The translations under genes were made by a program, and so were the position numbers. Below, piece after piece: positions 32,311-40,358 of a DNA stretch of 64,000 nt. Source of the DNA: Roseiarcus sp036488815 (GTDB lineage: Bacteria; Pseudomonadota; Alphaproteobacteria; Rhizobiales; Beijerinckiaceae). How positions within the stretch are numbered: the first letter of the stretch is position 1; every line of letters starts with the position of its first letter. Below the pieces are notes generated by a model that saw nothing but the letters and a program-made list of their open reading frames with translations, ran no database searches and had not been told where the DNA came from. The DNA lies in assembly GCA_036488815.1 (NCBI GenBank), contig DASXGX010000103.1, positions 23,195 to 87,194 of the forward strand, given 5' to 3'.

Positions 32311-33566
32311 TGACCTTGACGCCGATTACAGACGTGGGAGCCAAGCAAATCGCTCCCGGCGACAAGCCGGTTGCCGACGGCACGGTCCGGGGGCTCAGGC
32401 TGGAGCCCGGCTCGGCGAAGGGGCGGGGCAAGTGGATACTTCGCTTCGTGTCGCCGGTGACGGGCAAGCGGCGCGATATGGGGCTCGGCGCTTATCCGGA
32501 TGTCGGGATTGCAGATGTCCGCGTGATGGCCGCGGTGGCACGCCAATCGATCGCTAGCGGCAAGGACCCAATCAATAAGCGTGCGGCCGACAAAGCGGCG
32601 CAAGCGGCCATCGCAGGAGCGATGACGTTCGAGCAGGCAGCGCGACAGGTCTATGAAAGCCTGAAGCCGGGCTGGAAGAACGCCAAGCATGCGGACCAGT
32701 GGATCAACACGCTGCGCGACTACGCATTCCCCAAGATCGGCAAACGGAAGGTGACCGATTTAGCCGCTGCGGACTTTGCCGAGGTTCTGAGGCCGATCTG
32801 GCTTCTGAAGTCCGAGACCGCTTCGAGGGTCAAGCAGCGCTGCCACACGGTGATGAAGTGGTGTTGGGCTCGCGAGCTAGTCAAAGGCAATCCGGTTGAA
32901 GTAGTGGACCATCTTCTTCCGCAGCAACCCGGCAAGCGTGCGCAGGTCGTCCACCAGCCCTCTATGCCGTGGCGCGATATTCCGGCGTTCTTGCAGGGCG
33001 TGCTTCGCGTCGGTCCTCCCAATGCGACGCGGGCGCTGCTGGAGTTCGTTATCTTGACTGCCGCACGGTCGGGCGAGGCGCGCGCCATGATGTGGCGAGA
33101 GATCGACCTCGACGCCAAGGTGTGGACCGTTCCCGCCAATCGGATGAAAACCAAGGTCGTCCATCGCGTCCCGCTTTCCGAGCGGGCGGTTGAAATCCTC
33201 GTGGCGCAGCGCACCCTTCATCGTGATTCCGATCTGGTGTTCCCCGCACCGCGCGGCGCGGTGCTCAGCGACATGGTGCTGACGAAGTTCCTACGCGATC
33301 AAAAGGCGCAGAGTAGCGAGCAAGGGCGTGTTGCCACAGCGCACGGCTTCCGCTCGTCATTCCGTGACTGGGCATCTGAGAATGGTTACGCACGCGATCT
33401 CGCGGAGCGAGCCTTGGCGCACACGATCAGCAACCAGGCCGAGGCGGCGTATCATCGGACGGACCTGCTTGAGCAGCGCCGCGCGATGATGGAGGCGTGG
33501 GCGCAGCATATCGGTGGCAAGGCGGCGGCGCCGAAGGTCGTGCCCTTGAGAGGCCGAAAAAAATAG
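32292..33566 (+). CDS. P4-type tyrosine integrase
   Basis: 424 residues. The N-terminal arm-binding domain (VADGTVRGLRLEPGSA; GKRRDMGLGAYPDVGIADVR) is the DUF4102 type of P4-like integrases; a SAM-like core-binding domain spans about 110-215. The catalytic residues are Arg259 (AARSGEARAMMW), His351 and Arg354 (HGFRSSFRDWAS), His377, and nucleophile Tyr387 (EAAYHRTD). It should recombine attP with the tRNA-Ser 3' end. GTG 32292 and GTG 32304 are both possible starts and lie inside the subterminal repeat, so integrase binding could repress its own synthesis. Confidence 0.95.
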   Translation: MGLDVGLTLTPITDVGAKQIAPGDKPVADGTVRGLRLEPGSAKGRGKWILRFVSPVTGKRRDMGLGAYPDVGIADVRVMAAVARQSIASGKDPINKRAADKAAQAAIAGAMTFEQAARQVYESLKPGWKNAKHADQWINTLRDYAFPKIGKRKVTDLAAADFAEVLRPIWLLKSETASRVKQRCHTVMKWCWARELVKGNPVEVVDHLLPQQPGKRAQVVHQPSMPWRDIPAFLQGVLRVGPPNATRALLEFVILTAARSGEARAMMWREIDLDAKVWTVPANRMKTKVVHRVPLSERAVEILVAQRTLHRDSDLVFPAPRGAVLSDMVLTKFLRDQKAQSSEQGRVATAHGFRSSFRDWASENGYARDLAERALAHTISNQAEAAYHRTDLLEQRRAMMEAWAQHIGGKAAAPKVVPLRGRKK

Positions 33567-33821
33567 GCGCTCTCGGTGCCTGGAACGTCGAACGCGAAAA
33601 ATATTTTTAGACCCACCCACGTTCCCTAACCGTCTGATTTAACGAGAGCAACTATCCAATACGTTGTTAACAGTAGAATCGCGCCAGCTGCGTGGTTGAT
33701 ACGGCTTGCAATCAGCAGATACGAGGTTAAATCGCTAAGCAACGCAGTCAAAGGCGAGCTCATTTAGCGAACGAACTGCCGATAGTGTGGTTGAATTGGA
33801 ATTTCGTTAAGGAGAGTGCCC
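33567..33821. promoter_or_regulatory. AT-richer intergenic region before the replication module
   Basis: 255 bp without a gene. It contains the 12-bp palindrome AAAAATATTTTT at 33597-33608 just after the integrase and AT-rich stretches near 33640-33680 that could hold the promoter of the AlpA-like gene. No specific promoter is called. Confidence 0.4.
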
Positions 33822-34094
33822 TTGCTTGCGCCATCCTCAAGCCGCGAACCTCAGTGCGACGGCTCGGCTGAAAACATTGCGCGTCGGGTTCAACGCGCCC
33901 TTGAGCAATTTCCCTATCTCCCCGATGACGCGCTGATCGAAATCCGTGTTGTTTCAGCCCTCCTTGGACGCAGTAGCGCGAGCATCTGGCGCGATGTGGC
34001 GCATGGTCGTTTGGCTCAGCCCAGGCGGATTGGCGCGCACTCGACGCGCTGGCGTGCGGGGGACGTGCGCTTGGCGCTTCGCGGTGTGGCGTAG
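33822..34094 (+). CDS. AlpA-like helix-turn-helix protein (excisionase/regulator type)
   Basis: 90 residues. The core LIEIRVVSALLGRSSASIWR, then DVAHGRLAQPRRIGAHSTRW and RAGDVRLAL, is the AlpA/MerR-type winged HTH of excisionases and prophage regulators. TTG 33822 is chosen because AAGGAGA lies 6 nt upstream; GTG 33816 is too close to that site. In P4-like elements AlpA controls integrase expression and excision. The next gene starts directly after its stop. Confidence 0.75.
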   Translation: MLAPSSSREPQCDGSAENIARRVQRALEQFPYLPDDALIEIRVVSALLGRSSASIWRDVAHGRLAQPRRIGAHSTRWRAGDVRLALRGVA

Positions 34095-34595
34095 ATGTGG
34101 ATCAAGCCGAACTTCGACGGCATCCTGCCGGAGCTGAAGGCGATCCCCAATTGGGTGCTCGCCAAGGCGGTCGTTCGTGACGAAAAGACAACGAAGCCGC
34201 CGTATCAGCCCAACGGGGAGCCGGCCAGCCATAGCAATCCCTGCACCTGGAGCGACTTCGACGCCGTGAAGACGGCGTACGAGCGCGGCGGCTATATTGG
34301 CGTCGGGTTTGTGCTGGATGGAAAACCGCACTTCGGCGGTCGTTACCTGCATGGGTTCGATTGGGACCACTGCATCGAAAACGGCGTCATCGATCCCGTC
34401 GTCAATGAAGAGATCAAGAGGCTGTCGATGCCGCGAAAAGAGGTGTCAATATCGGGCACCGGTGTCCGCGGCTTCTTCTTGCACGACGTGCTTCTGCCGT
34501 CGCGGAAGACACGAATCGCAGGCCGGAGCGTCGAATTTTATTCCTCCAATCGATACATGACGACGACTGGTGTCGGGAAAGGGGCGCTGGCATGA
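34095..34595 (+). CDS. primase catalytic domain (archaeo-eukaryotic primase, NrS-1 polymerase-like), stand-alone
   Basis: 166 residues. IPNWVLAKAVVRDEKTTKPP, then YQPNGEPASHSNPCTWSDFD and AVKTAYERGGYIGVGFVLDG are the opening of NrS-1-type primase-polymerases. The three active-site blocks follow: the acidic pair in FDWDHCIENG, SISGTGVRGFF, and VEFYSSNRYMTTTG. In NrS-1 relatives this domain is fused to a PriCT helical part and a helicase; here it stops, and those parts follow in the next gene, whose ATG overlaps its stop (ATGA). It probably makes primers for island replication. Confidence 0.7.
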   Translation: MWIKPNFDGILPELKAIPNWVLAKAVVRDEKTTKPPYQPNGEPASHSNPCTWSDFDAVKTAYERGGYIGVGFVLDGKPHFGGRYLHGFDWDHCIENGVIDPVVNEEIKRLSMPRKEVSISGTGVRGFFLHDVLLPSRKTRIAGRSVEFYSSNRYMTTTGVGKGALA

Positions 34596-36139
34596 GCGTG
34601 AATATCCCGGCCCTGCTGGGTCTGTTCCCCGAACGCGCGAGCGCGTCCACCTCCGTTGACGAGACGGGCAGCAGCACCATTCGAGGCCCTTGCCCATACG
34701 ACGCTATCGTGTCCTTGCCAAAGCCGCTCGGATTCGCGCCCCAGTTCGTTGCCGCGGTCGAGTTCGTTCGCACTGACCCTCGCTGGGGCCCGGTTTATAG
34801 GGGCGATCTCTCTGACTACAAAGGGGACCATTCAATCGCCGATCTCGCGCTGTGTGGTGAATTTGCCCGGCAGGGCTTGAACGCTTGGGACATTGATGTC
34901 GCCTTCCGCACGTCGGACCTTTATCGGGATAAATGGGAGCGGGACGATTATCGCAATGGCACCGTCGGCAAGGCGCTAGAGGGCGTCCTCAAGGCGAGTG
35001 GAAATAGTCGGCCTCCCAATGTGCTTGATCTGCACAATGGTCAGATTGTGATCGACACAGCGGAGCCCGCGCCCCGCGACTACACGCTCGAGGATTTCCT
35101 GTTGCCCGGCAAGTCCGCGGTCCTTGCAGGGCTGGGCGGCGTCTCCAAAACTCAGCTCGCGATTCAGTTGTCTATCGCCCTCGTCCTCGGACGCGGCTTC
35201 ATGGGGAAGGCCGTTAGGTCGGGCAACGTTATCGCGATCTTAGGAGAGGAAGACAAGGATGAGATCGCACGCAGGGTGAACGCGGTCGTGCGATACGAGA
35301 AGCTCGACGGCGCGCAAATCCATAGACTTGAAACGAGTATTCTGGCCTTCCCGCTTGTGGGCCGCGACATACGTTTGACGGCCACGGGCGAGAATGGCTT
35401 GGCCGAACAGGACTTCGCGGAAAGCATCATCGCCGCCGCTCGGTCGATGGGCGATGTTCGTTTGATCGTGCTCGACCACCTGGCTCTCATTCACGGCGGG
35501 GATCACAACGCTCGGGAGGATGCGGCACTCACGATGACGATCGTGAACCGCATTGCGCAGGAGACCGGGGCATCGGTGCTTGTGTTGGCGCACACGCCGA
35601 AGAGCGCGAGCCAGCAAGACGAGTCTGATGCGTCCATGATCGCCGGCTCCACAGCGTTTGTGGACCAAGCGCGCGGCGCGTGGGTTCTCGCGAGGATGCG
35701 CGAAGGCGAAGCCAGGAAATTCGGCATCTCGGGCGAAGACCGCAAGCAATATGTCTCACTGACGATCGTGAAGAATAATTATGGACCGACCGGCGAGGTG
35801 GTGTGGTTCAAACGCGTTCCGTTCGATGGCGTCGGCTTACTTGAACACGTGATCCTGAGCGCACAAGCGACGAGCGCCCAGAACGTCGCCGACCTCGAGG
35901 CGAGGATCGTCGCGTTCGTCGGCGTCTACCCCGGTCAGTACTCGAAGACGAGGCTGAGGGACTCGCAGTCGGGCAAGAAGAATGGTCGCTTCAAGGCGAG
36001 CAAGAGCGAGCTGGAGGGAGCGATCGAGACGCTGATTGCAGATGGTCGCTTGGTGAACCGGCCGCCGTCGGCGCTGGAACGCACAACGTTTGACCTCGGC
36101 CCTCGCGTGCAGCACGTCCTCGATGTGGCGGGGCCGTGA
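34592..36139 (+). CDS. PriCT plus RepA-like AAA ATPase (replicative helicase)
   Basis: 515 residues. Residues about 75-130 (DHSIADLALCGEFARQGLNA; FRTSDLYRDKWERDDYRNGT) match the primase C-terminal helical domain. From about 165 comes a RecA-fold ATPase of the RepA/AAA_25 type: Walker A AGLGGVSKTQLAIQ (Ser in place of the usual Gly before Lys), Walker B LIVLDHLALIHG, ASVLVLAHTPKSAS. The C-terminus (450-515) looks like a winged helix (SKSELEGAIETLIADGRLVN). With the preceding gene it forms a split primase-helicase, and iteron-like repeats follow at once. Confidence 0.78.
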   Translation: MSVNIPALLGLFPERASASTSVDETGSSTIRGPCPYDAIVSLPKPLGFAPQFVAAVEFVRTDPRWGPVYRGDLSDYKGDHSIADLALCGEFARQGLNAWDIDVAFRTSDLYRDKWERDDYRNGTVGKALEGVLKASGNSRPPNVLDLHNGQIVIDTAEPAPRDYTLEDFLLPGKSAVLAGLGGVSKTQLAIQLSIALVLGRGFMGKAVRSGNVIAILGEEDKDEIARRVNAVVRYEKLDGAQIHRLETSILAFPLVGRDIRLTATGENGLAEQDFAESIIAAARSMGDVRLIVLDHLALIHGGDHNAREDAALTMTIVNRIAQETGASVLVLAHTPKSASQQDESDASMIAGSTAFVDQARGAWVLARMREGEARKFGISGEDRKQYVSLTIVKNNYGPTGEVVWFKRVPFDGVGLLEHVILSAQATSAQNVADLEARIVAFVGVYPGQYSKTRLRDSQSGKKNGRFKASKSELEGAIETLIADGRLVNRPPSALERTTFDLGPRVQHVLDVAGP

Positions 36140-36173
36140 GATGAAGCCGAAGCAGCCGTTCGACGAAATTCAA

Positions 36174-36332
36174 GCCGCCCGAAGTCCGCCGCCCGGTCGG
36201 CATCACGAAGATGGCCGGGCGGCACGGAACCCTCACAAAATGGGGCTTTCAGCCGCCCCAACGCAGCCGCCCGGAATTATTGCCCTAGCGGGCGACACAG
36301 GAGCCTTATTTTCCGGGCGTTTTAGCCGCCCG
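36174..36332. repeat. iteron-like GCCGCCCG cluster, candidate replication origin
   Basis: GCCGCCCG occurs at 36174, 36188, 36266 and 36325, its reverse complement at 36216-36223, and a one-mismatch copy at 36252. The pairs at 36174/36188 and 36252/36266 have the same 14-bp spacing and form a 23-bp imperfect direct repeat. GCCGCCCGG (36188) and CCGGGCGGC (36215) also form a 9-bp inverted repeat. The cluster directly follows the primase-helicase genes, where satellite elements often keep their origin. Confidence 0.5.
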
Positions 36333-36483
36333 CGCCCAACCACCGTCCTACAGACGGCTAGCCGTTTAGGCGGCAGCGCCGTCGGACGCGCAAGCTGTGT
36401 CGATCACCACAGGAGACAATCGTTGCCGCGTCGCGGTCCACGCGCCCTGTCAGAATCAGCGGGACCGGAACGGAGGATTGAGC

Positions 36484-36741
36484 ATGGGTGGTAGCTTCCA
36501 CAAGCGCGGCAAGTACGCCTGGGTGCGGGACGCGCACGCCACTTTCGTGTGCATTCGTAATGGGGATTTGGTCGCGGCCGTTTTCTCGACGGCTTGCGAG
36601 CCATGGAGTGAGGGATTCGACGATCCGCAAGCCGCAATGGCGCGGGCCGAAGAGATTCTCGATGGAGCAGTTGAAGTCTGCCTTGAAGGACTACCGCCGT
36701 CGCGCGTCGTGCAGGGACACGCGCAGGGACTTGTGCGGTAA
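36484..36741 (+). CDS. small island protein, unknown
   Basis: 85 residues: GSFHKRGKYAWVRDAHATFV, then CIRNGDLVAAVFSTACEPWS and FDDPQAAMARAEEILDGAV. Soluble, mixed alpha/beta. GGAGG stands 7 nt before the ATG. Its 3' part is repeated in decayed form near 43262-43430. Unknown family; it may be a small DNA-associated or regulatory protein of the element. Confidence 0.6.
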   Translation: MGGSFHKRGKYAWVRDAHATFVCIRNGDLVAAVFSTACEPWSEGFDDPQAAMARAEEILDGAVEVCLEGLPPSRVVQGHAQGLVR

Positions 36742-37060
36742 CGAGCCGCACCGCGGAATTGGAGGCGATGATGAGCGCATATGTCGCGAGCCTGAAGGCC
36801 GAAGTTGCAGCGAGTGAAGCGCAACGTGCCGAAGAGGAACGTGCTAACTTGAATGCCGCGCGCGAACGTCTGACGCCATTAGAGGAGCGTTTAGCGCGGC
36901 TGCTGGCGACCGTCCCCATCGAGATACAGCGCGAAGGGCTGTCGCTGGCCTCGTTGCAGGCTTCGCTGCGCGGCCGCTGGCGGGGAAACGTTCACCCGGG
37001 AGAATTGGGGGCGGCGCTCCGCAAGTTGGGATTCGTGCGCGAGCGTAATTGGCGAGGTGA
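36586..37060. repeat. duplicated segment, left copy (intact)
   Basis: Imperfect direct duplicate of 43262-43735, on the other side of the restriction-modification operon. Shared landmarks are TGCGAGCCATGG, GGGCCGAAGAGATTCTCGA, TGGAGGCGATGAT-like, AATGCCGC-CGCGAACG and GCGCGGCCGCTGGCG. This copy holds the end of the 85-residue gene and the intact 118-residue gene. Confidence 0.75.
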
Positions 37061-37127
37061 CGCGGGATTTGTAGCGTTGTGGCGTCTATCGGCCAGTCCG
37101 TTCTGCTACCCTAGACGTTCGCCCTAG
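36771..37127 (+). CDS. small island protein with coiled coil and winged-helix-like domain
   Basis: 118 residues: a helical, coiled-coil start (YVASLKAEVAASEAQRAEEE) and a compact domain LTPLEERLARLLATVPIEIQ, then EGLSLASLQASLRGRWRGNV and HPGELGAALRKLGFVRERNW, which looks like a winged helix (helix-turn-helix then beta hairpin). Probably DNA binding. ATG 36771 lies 5 nt after GGAGG. A second, broken copy lies at 43463-43733. Family unknown to me. Confidence 0.6.
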   Translation: MSAYVASLKAEVAASEAQRAEEERANLNAARERLTPLEERLARLLATVPIEIQREGLSLASLQASLRGRWRGNVHPGELGAALRKLGFVRERNWRGDAGFVALWRLSASPFCYPRRSP

Positions 37128-37326
37128 GACTTTGCGCATCAAACGCGCCTCCGACATTTCGTTAGCCGAGTCTAGAGCGCCAGTTGGCCCACGTCGGCGC
37201 GGACACCGTCCGCAGAGCGTATGCCCGCGCAGACTATCGGGAGGAGTGGAGTCGGATGACGGCGGGCGAACGTGGTAGGCGAACAAGTGCGACCACGTGC
37301 GGGAAGGCCCACCCGTAGTTATCGCT

Positions 37327-38796
37327 CTACGCGCTCAGCCCTGCCAGAACGACCTTCAGGCTCGCCAGACCCGCTTCGATGTTCTCGATGATCTCCTCGG
37401 CCAAATCCTCCGGCGCGGGGAGGTTGTCGAGGTCGGTGAGGCTCTTGTCCTTGAGCCAGAAGACGTCAAGGCTGGCCTTGTCGCGAGCTAGGAGCTCTTC
37501 GCGCGTGTATTTGCGCCAGCGGCCTTCAGAGGCCGCTTCGCTCCAGGTCGGCTTGCGGTCGTGGCGGTTGGCGGGGTTGTAGCAGCGGATGAAGTCGGCG
37601 AGGTCGTCGTAGCGGAGCGGCTTCTTTTTCAGCGTATGATGGATGTTGGTGCGATAGTCGTAGTACCAGACCTCGCGCGTCTGCGGCTCTTTTGAGGCGG
37701 CGCGGTTGTCGAAGAAGATCACGTTCGCCTTCACGCCTTGGGCGTAAAATATGCCAGTCGGCAGGCGCAGGATCGTGTGCAGGTCGGTCATTTCGAGCAG
37801 CTTGCGCCGGATCGTTTCGCCGGCTCCGCCTTCGAAAAGCACGTTGTCCGGCACGACGACGGCGGCGCGGCCCGTCGTTTTCAGCATCGTGCGGATATGC
37901 TGGACGAAGTTCAATTGCTTGTTCGAAGTCGTGGCCCAGAAATCCTGACGGTTGTACGTGAGGTCGCCCTCCGCTTCGCCTTCATCTGTCGTGAACGTCA
38001 TCGATGACTTCTTGCCGAAGGGAGGGTTGGCAAGGACATAATCATAGGTGTCGGGCGCGGGCGCGACGAGCGCGTCGGCGGGCGAGACGAGGCTTTTGCC
38101 GTCCACCTCGCCAATGTTATGCAGGAACATGTTCATCAGACACAGACGCCGCGTGTTGGCGACGATCTCATTGCCCGAAAATGTCGATTGCTTGAGGAAC
38201 TGCTTCTCCGGCTTGTCGAGTTTCAGCCGGGAGAGAAAGTCGTAAGCGGCAAGGAAAAAGCCTCCGGTTCCGCATGCGGGGTCGGCAATTGTCTTGCTAG
38301 GTTCCGGCGCGACGCATCCGACCATGGCGCGGATCAGCGCGCGCGGCGTGAAATATTGTCCCGCGCCCGATTTCGTGTCTTCAGCGTTACGCTCCAAAAG
38401 GCCTTCGTAGATGTCTCCCTTGACGTCGGCGCCCAGCATCACCCAATTCTCTTCGTCGATCATCCCGACGAGGCGGGCAAGTTTAGCCGGGTCCTGAATT
38501 TTGTTCTGCGACTTCGTGAAAATCTGGCCAAGCATGCCGGGCTGAGTGCCGAGCGCGCGCAACGTCTTCTGATAATGCACCTCCAGCGCCGCGCCGGTCA
38601 GCGCGCGCAGCTTCGGCCACGTATAGGATTCCGGAACGCCGACGTTGCGGCTGTAGGGCGGGCGGGAATAATCATCCGCCATCTTGAGAAACACCAAGTA
38701 GGTGATTTGCTCAAGATAATCGCCATAGCCGACGCCGTCGTCGCGCAGGGTGGTACAGAAGTTCCAGACTTTCTGGACGATGGGCGCTGTGCTCAT
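37327..38796 (-). CDS. hsdM: type I restriction-modification methyltransferase subunit
   Basis: 489 residues, N6-adenine methyltransferase subunit that modifies the bipartite target together with HsdS. Helical N-terminal domain (LEQITYLVFLKMADDYSRPP), SAM motif I ADPACGTGGFFLAAYDF, catalytic motif IV LANPPFGKKSSMTF. Full family length. It is the last gene of the hsdR-hsdS-hsdM unit; its ATG overlaps the hsdS stop by 4 nt. Confidence 0.95.
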   Translation of the reverse strand: MSTAPIVQKVWNFCTTLRDDGVGYGDYLEQITYLVFLKMADDYSRPPYSRNVGVPESYTWPKLRALTGAALEVHYQKTLRALGTQPGMLGQIFTKSQNKIQDPAKLARLVGMIDEENWVMLGADVKGDIYEGLLERNAEDTKSGAGQYFTPRALIRAMVGCVAPEPSKTIADPACGTGGFFLAAYDFLSRLKLDKPEKQFLKQSTFSGNEIVANTRRLCLMNMFLHNIGEVDGKSLVSPADALVAPAPDTYDYVLANPPFGKKSSMTFTTDEGEAEGDLTYNRQDFWATTSNKQLNFVQHIRTMLKTTGRAAVVVPDNVLFEGGAGETIRRKLLEMTDLHTILRLPTGIFYAQGVKANVIFFDNRAASKEPQTREVWYYDYRTNIHHTLKKKPLRYDDLADFIRCYNPANRHDRKPTWSEAASEGRWRKYTREELLARDKASLDVFWLKDKSLTDLDNLPAPEDLAEEIIENIEAGLASLKVVLAGLSA

Positions 38797-40358
38797 GCGG
38801 TTTGCTTTCGGCGGGTTTTGCGGCCGGGGGCGGCGTAGGAGGATTGCGCGCGCAGGCGCGCGAGAAGGGCGGCAGCGGGCTCGTCGGACGGGTCTTGCGG
38901 GACGAGTTGCCCGGAAAAGGCCCGGTTCAGGATCGATTGTCGAAGAGCCTTGATCCTTGAGAGCGCGTCCGCGATCTCGGCCTCCGCTCGGTCAACAGCG
39001 GAAAGGCGTTCACCGACGATGGCGACAATTGCGGATTGCTCGGCAGTTGACGGCACGGGAATAGGAATTTGACGAATTGTCTCCATGGACAACGAAGGCT
39101 GAGCAACAGCCTTGACGGTCGAGAGCTTCAGCTCGCTTCCAAGAGGCGAGCGTAGGAAAAGCTCCACAAAGCGAGTTGCTATACATTGCGTCTCAATTCT
39201 AAGCATCGCGATGTTAGGGCCTAAAAAGTATTTTCGGCCGTTCGGAACGATGCCCACGTTTCCTGTACCAGCGCCGACGAAGACCATGAGCAGCTCGCCG
39301 CCACGCAAGATGGAGCGCTTAAGTGATGCTACGGTCTCCGATCGAACGAATGAGTAACTGGTCTCACGAAATCCAAGATGGCCAGCGTTTTCCGCTTTAA
39401 TAACCGGTAGATCGCCTGTCTCATCGTATTTGACATATTTTGTGTATTCAAATCCTGCGAGTTTGGTCACAAACGCAAAATCCGCAATTTGAAGCCATTG
39501 CCATGCAGATGGCAATTTGGTCATGTTGTCACGTTGGTGCGCCGTCGGAGGGTCGGGTGCTGGGTTCCTCCGGGGCCTCGAAGGTCTGTCGCCGACTTGT
39601 TTTTGATGTTCCCAGTCAGCGAGGGCCGTTTCCCAATCCGTCGTCGCCTGGATGAAGCGTGCGTCGCGCTCACCCCGGATGCGCGCCAGTAGCGCTTGCA
39701 GCGAGTGCAACTTGTCAGGGTTTGCCGCACGCCAATCGGTGGTGAGTTTACCTTCGAAGGCCGCCTTGAGGAGGGCCTGACGGTACGTCTTCAACTGCGC
39801 CCGCGCGCGCGTCAGGCTCTCGGCGCTTGCGTCGAGTTCCGAGAACAACTCTTCGATTTTCGCTACAATCCGGCGCTGTTCGTTAGTAGGCGGCAGCGGC
39901 AAAGGATGGCCTTCGAGAAATCCTGTCGGGACACGTTTTTGGCCCACGGCCCCCGTCATTTGATGTTTCGCTTCGAAACGAAACTTCTTCGCTGAGACGA
40001 AATAGTATATGTAGCTCGGAACAACTCCGTGCTTAGCTCGCAAGACGTGAAATTCTGTAGAACCACATGCCACTGAATTCATCAGTTCCGGAACTACCGC
40101 AATCTTTCCATTTTCCATGCACGGCGTGATCTTGGCGAAAATAATGTCTCCGGCGACAAAAGGTGTGTAGCCTTTCCTCACCTCGCTGAAAGGTCGTAGT
40201 TGCGAGACATCGACCTTGCCAGTCTCCGTCTCAACAGCGGACATAGGGACAAAATGCACGGCTGCATCTTGGGGAAAGGGCGATCGATCTAGCCCAGGGT
40301 TGACTTCGAGCACATCCGAAATTTTGCAGATCACCCATCCGGCCTGACACAAGCTCAT
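38793..40358 (-). CDS. hsdS: type I restriction-modification specificity subunit
   Basis: 521 residues with two target recognition domains, each followed by a conserved helix. First TRD about 1-170 ending PTGFLEGHPLPLPPTNEQRR, then the spacer helix IVAKIEELFSELDASAESLT; second TRD about 290-450 ending IRQIPIPVPSTAEQSAIVAI and the helix AEAEIADALSRIKALRQSIL. It fixes the DNA sequence recognised; the target cannot be read from the protein alone. It overlaps hsdR and hsdM by ATGA on both sides. Confidence 0.93.
   Translation of the reverse strand: MSLCQAGWVICKISDVLEVNPGLDRSPFPQDAAVHFVPMSAVETETGKVDVSQLRPFSEVRKGYTPFVAGDIIFAKITPCMENGKIAVVPELMNSVACGSTEFHVLRAKHGVVPSYIYYFVSAKKFRFEAKHQMTGAVGQKRVPTGFLEGHPLPLPPTNEQRRIVAKIEELFSELDASAESLTRARAQLKTYRQALLKAAFEGKLTTDWRAANPDKLHSLQALLARIRGERDARFIQATTDWETALADWEHQKQVGDRPSRPRRNPAPDPPTAHQRDNMTKLPSAWQWLQIADFAFVTKLAGFEYTKYVKYDETGDLPVIKAENAGHLGFRETSYSFVRSETVASLKRSILRGGELLMVFVGAGTGNVGIVPNGRKYFLGPNIAMLRIETQCIATRFVELFLRSPLGSELKLSTVKAVAQPSLSMETIRQIPIPVPSTAEQSAIVAIVGERLSAVDRAEAEIADALSRIKALRQSILNRAFSGQLVPQDPSDEPAAALLARLRAQSSYAAPGRKTRRKQTA

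Noticed and set aside
36141..36494. Open frame starting MKPKQPFDEIQAARS directly after the ATPase gene
   Set aside because: It runs through the iteron-like repeats, has low-complexity Arg/Pro/Ser content, and no good ribosome site; it is probably open only because of high GC.
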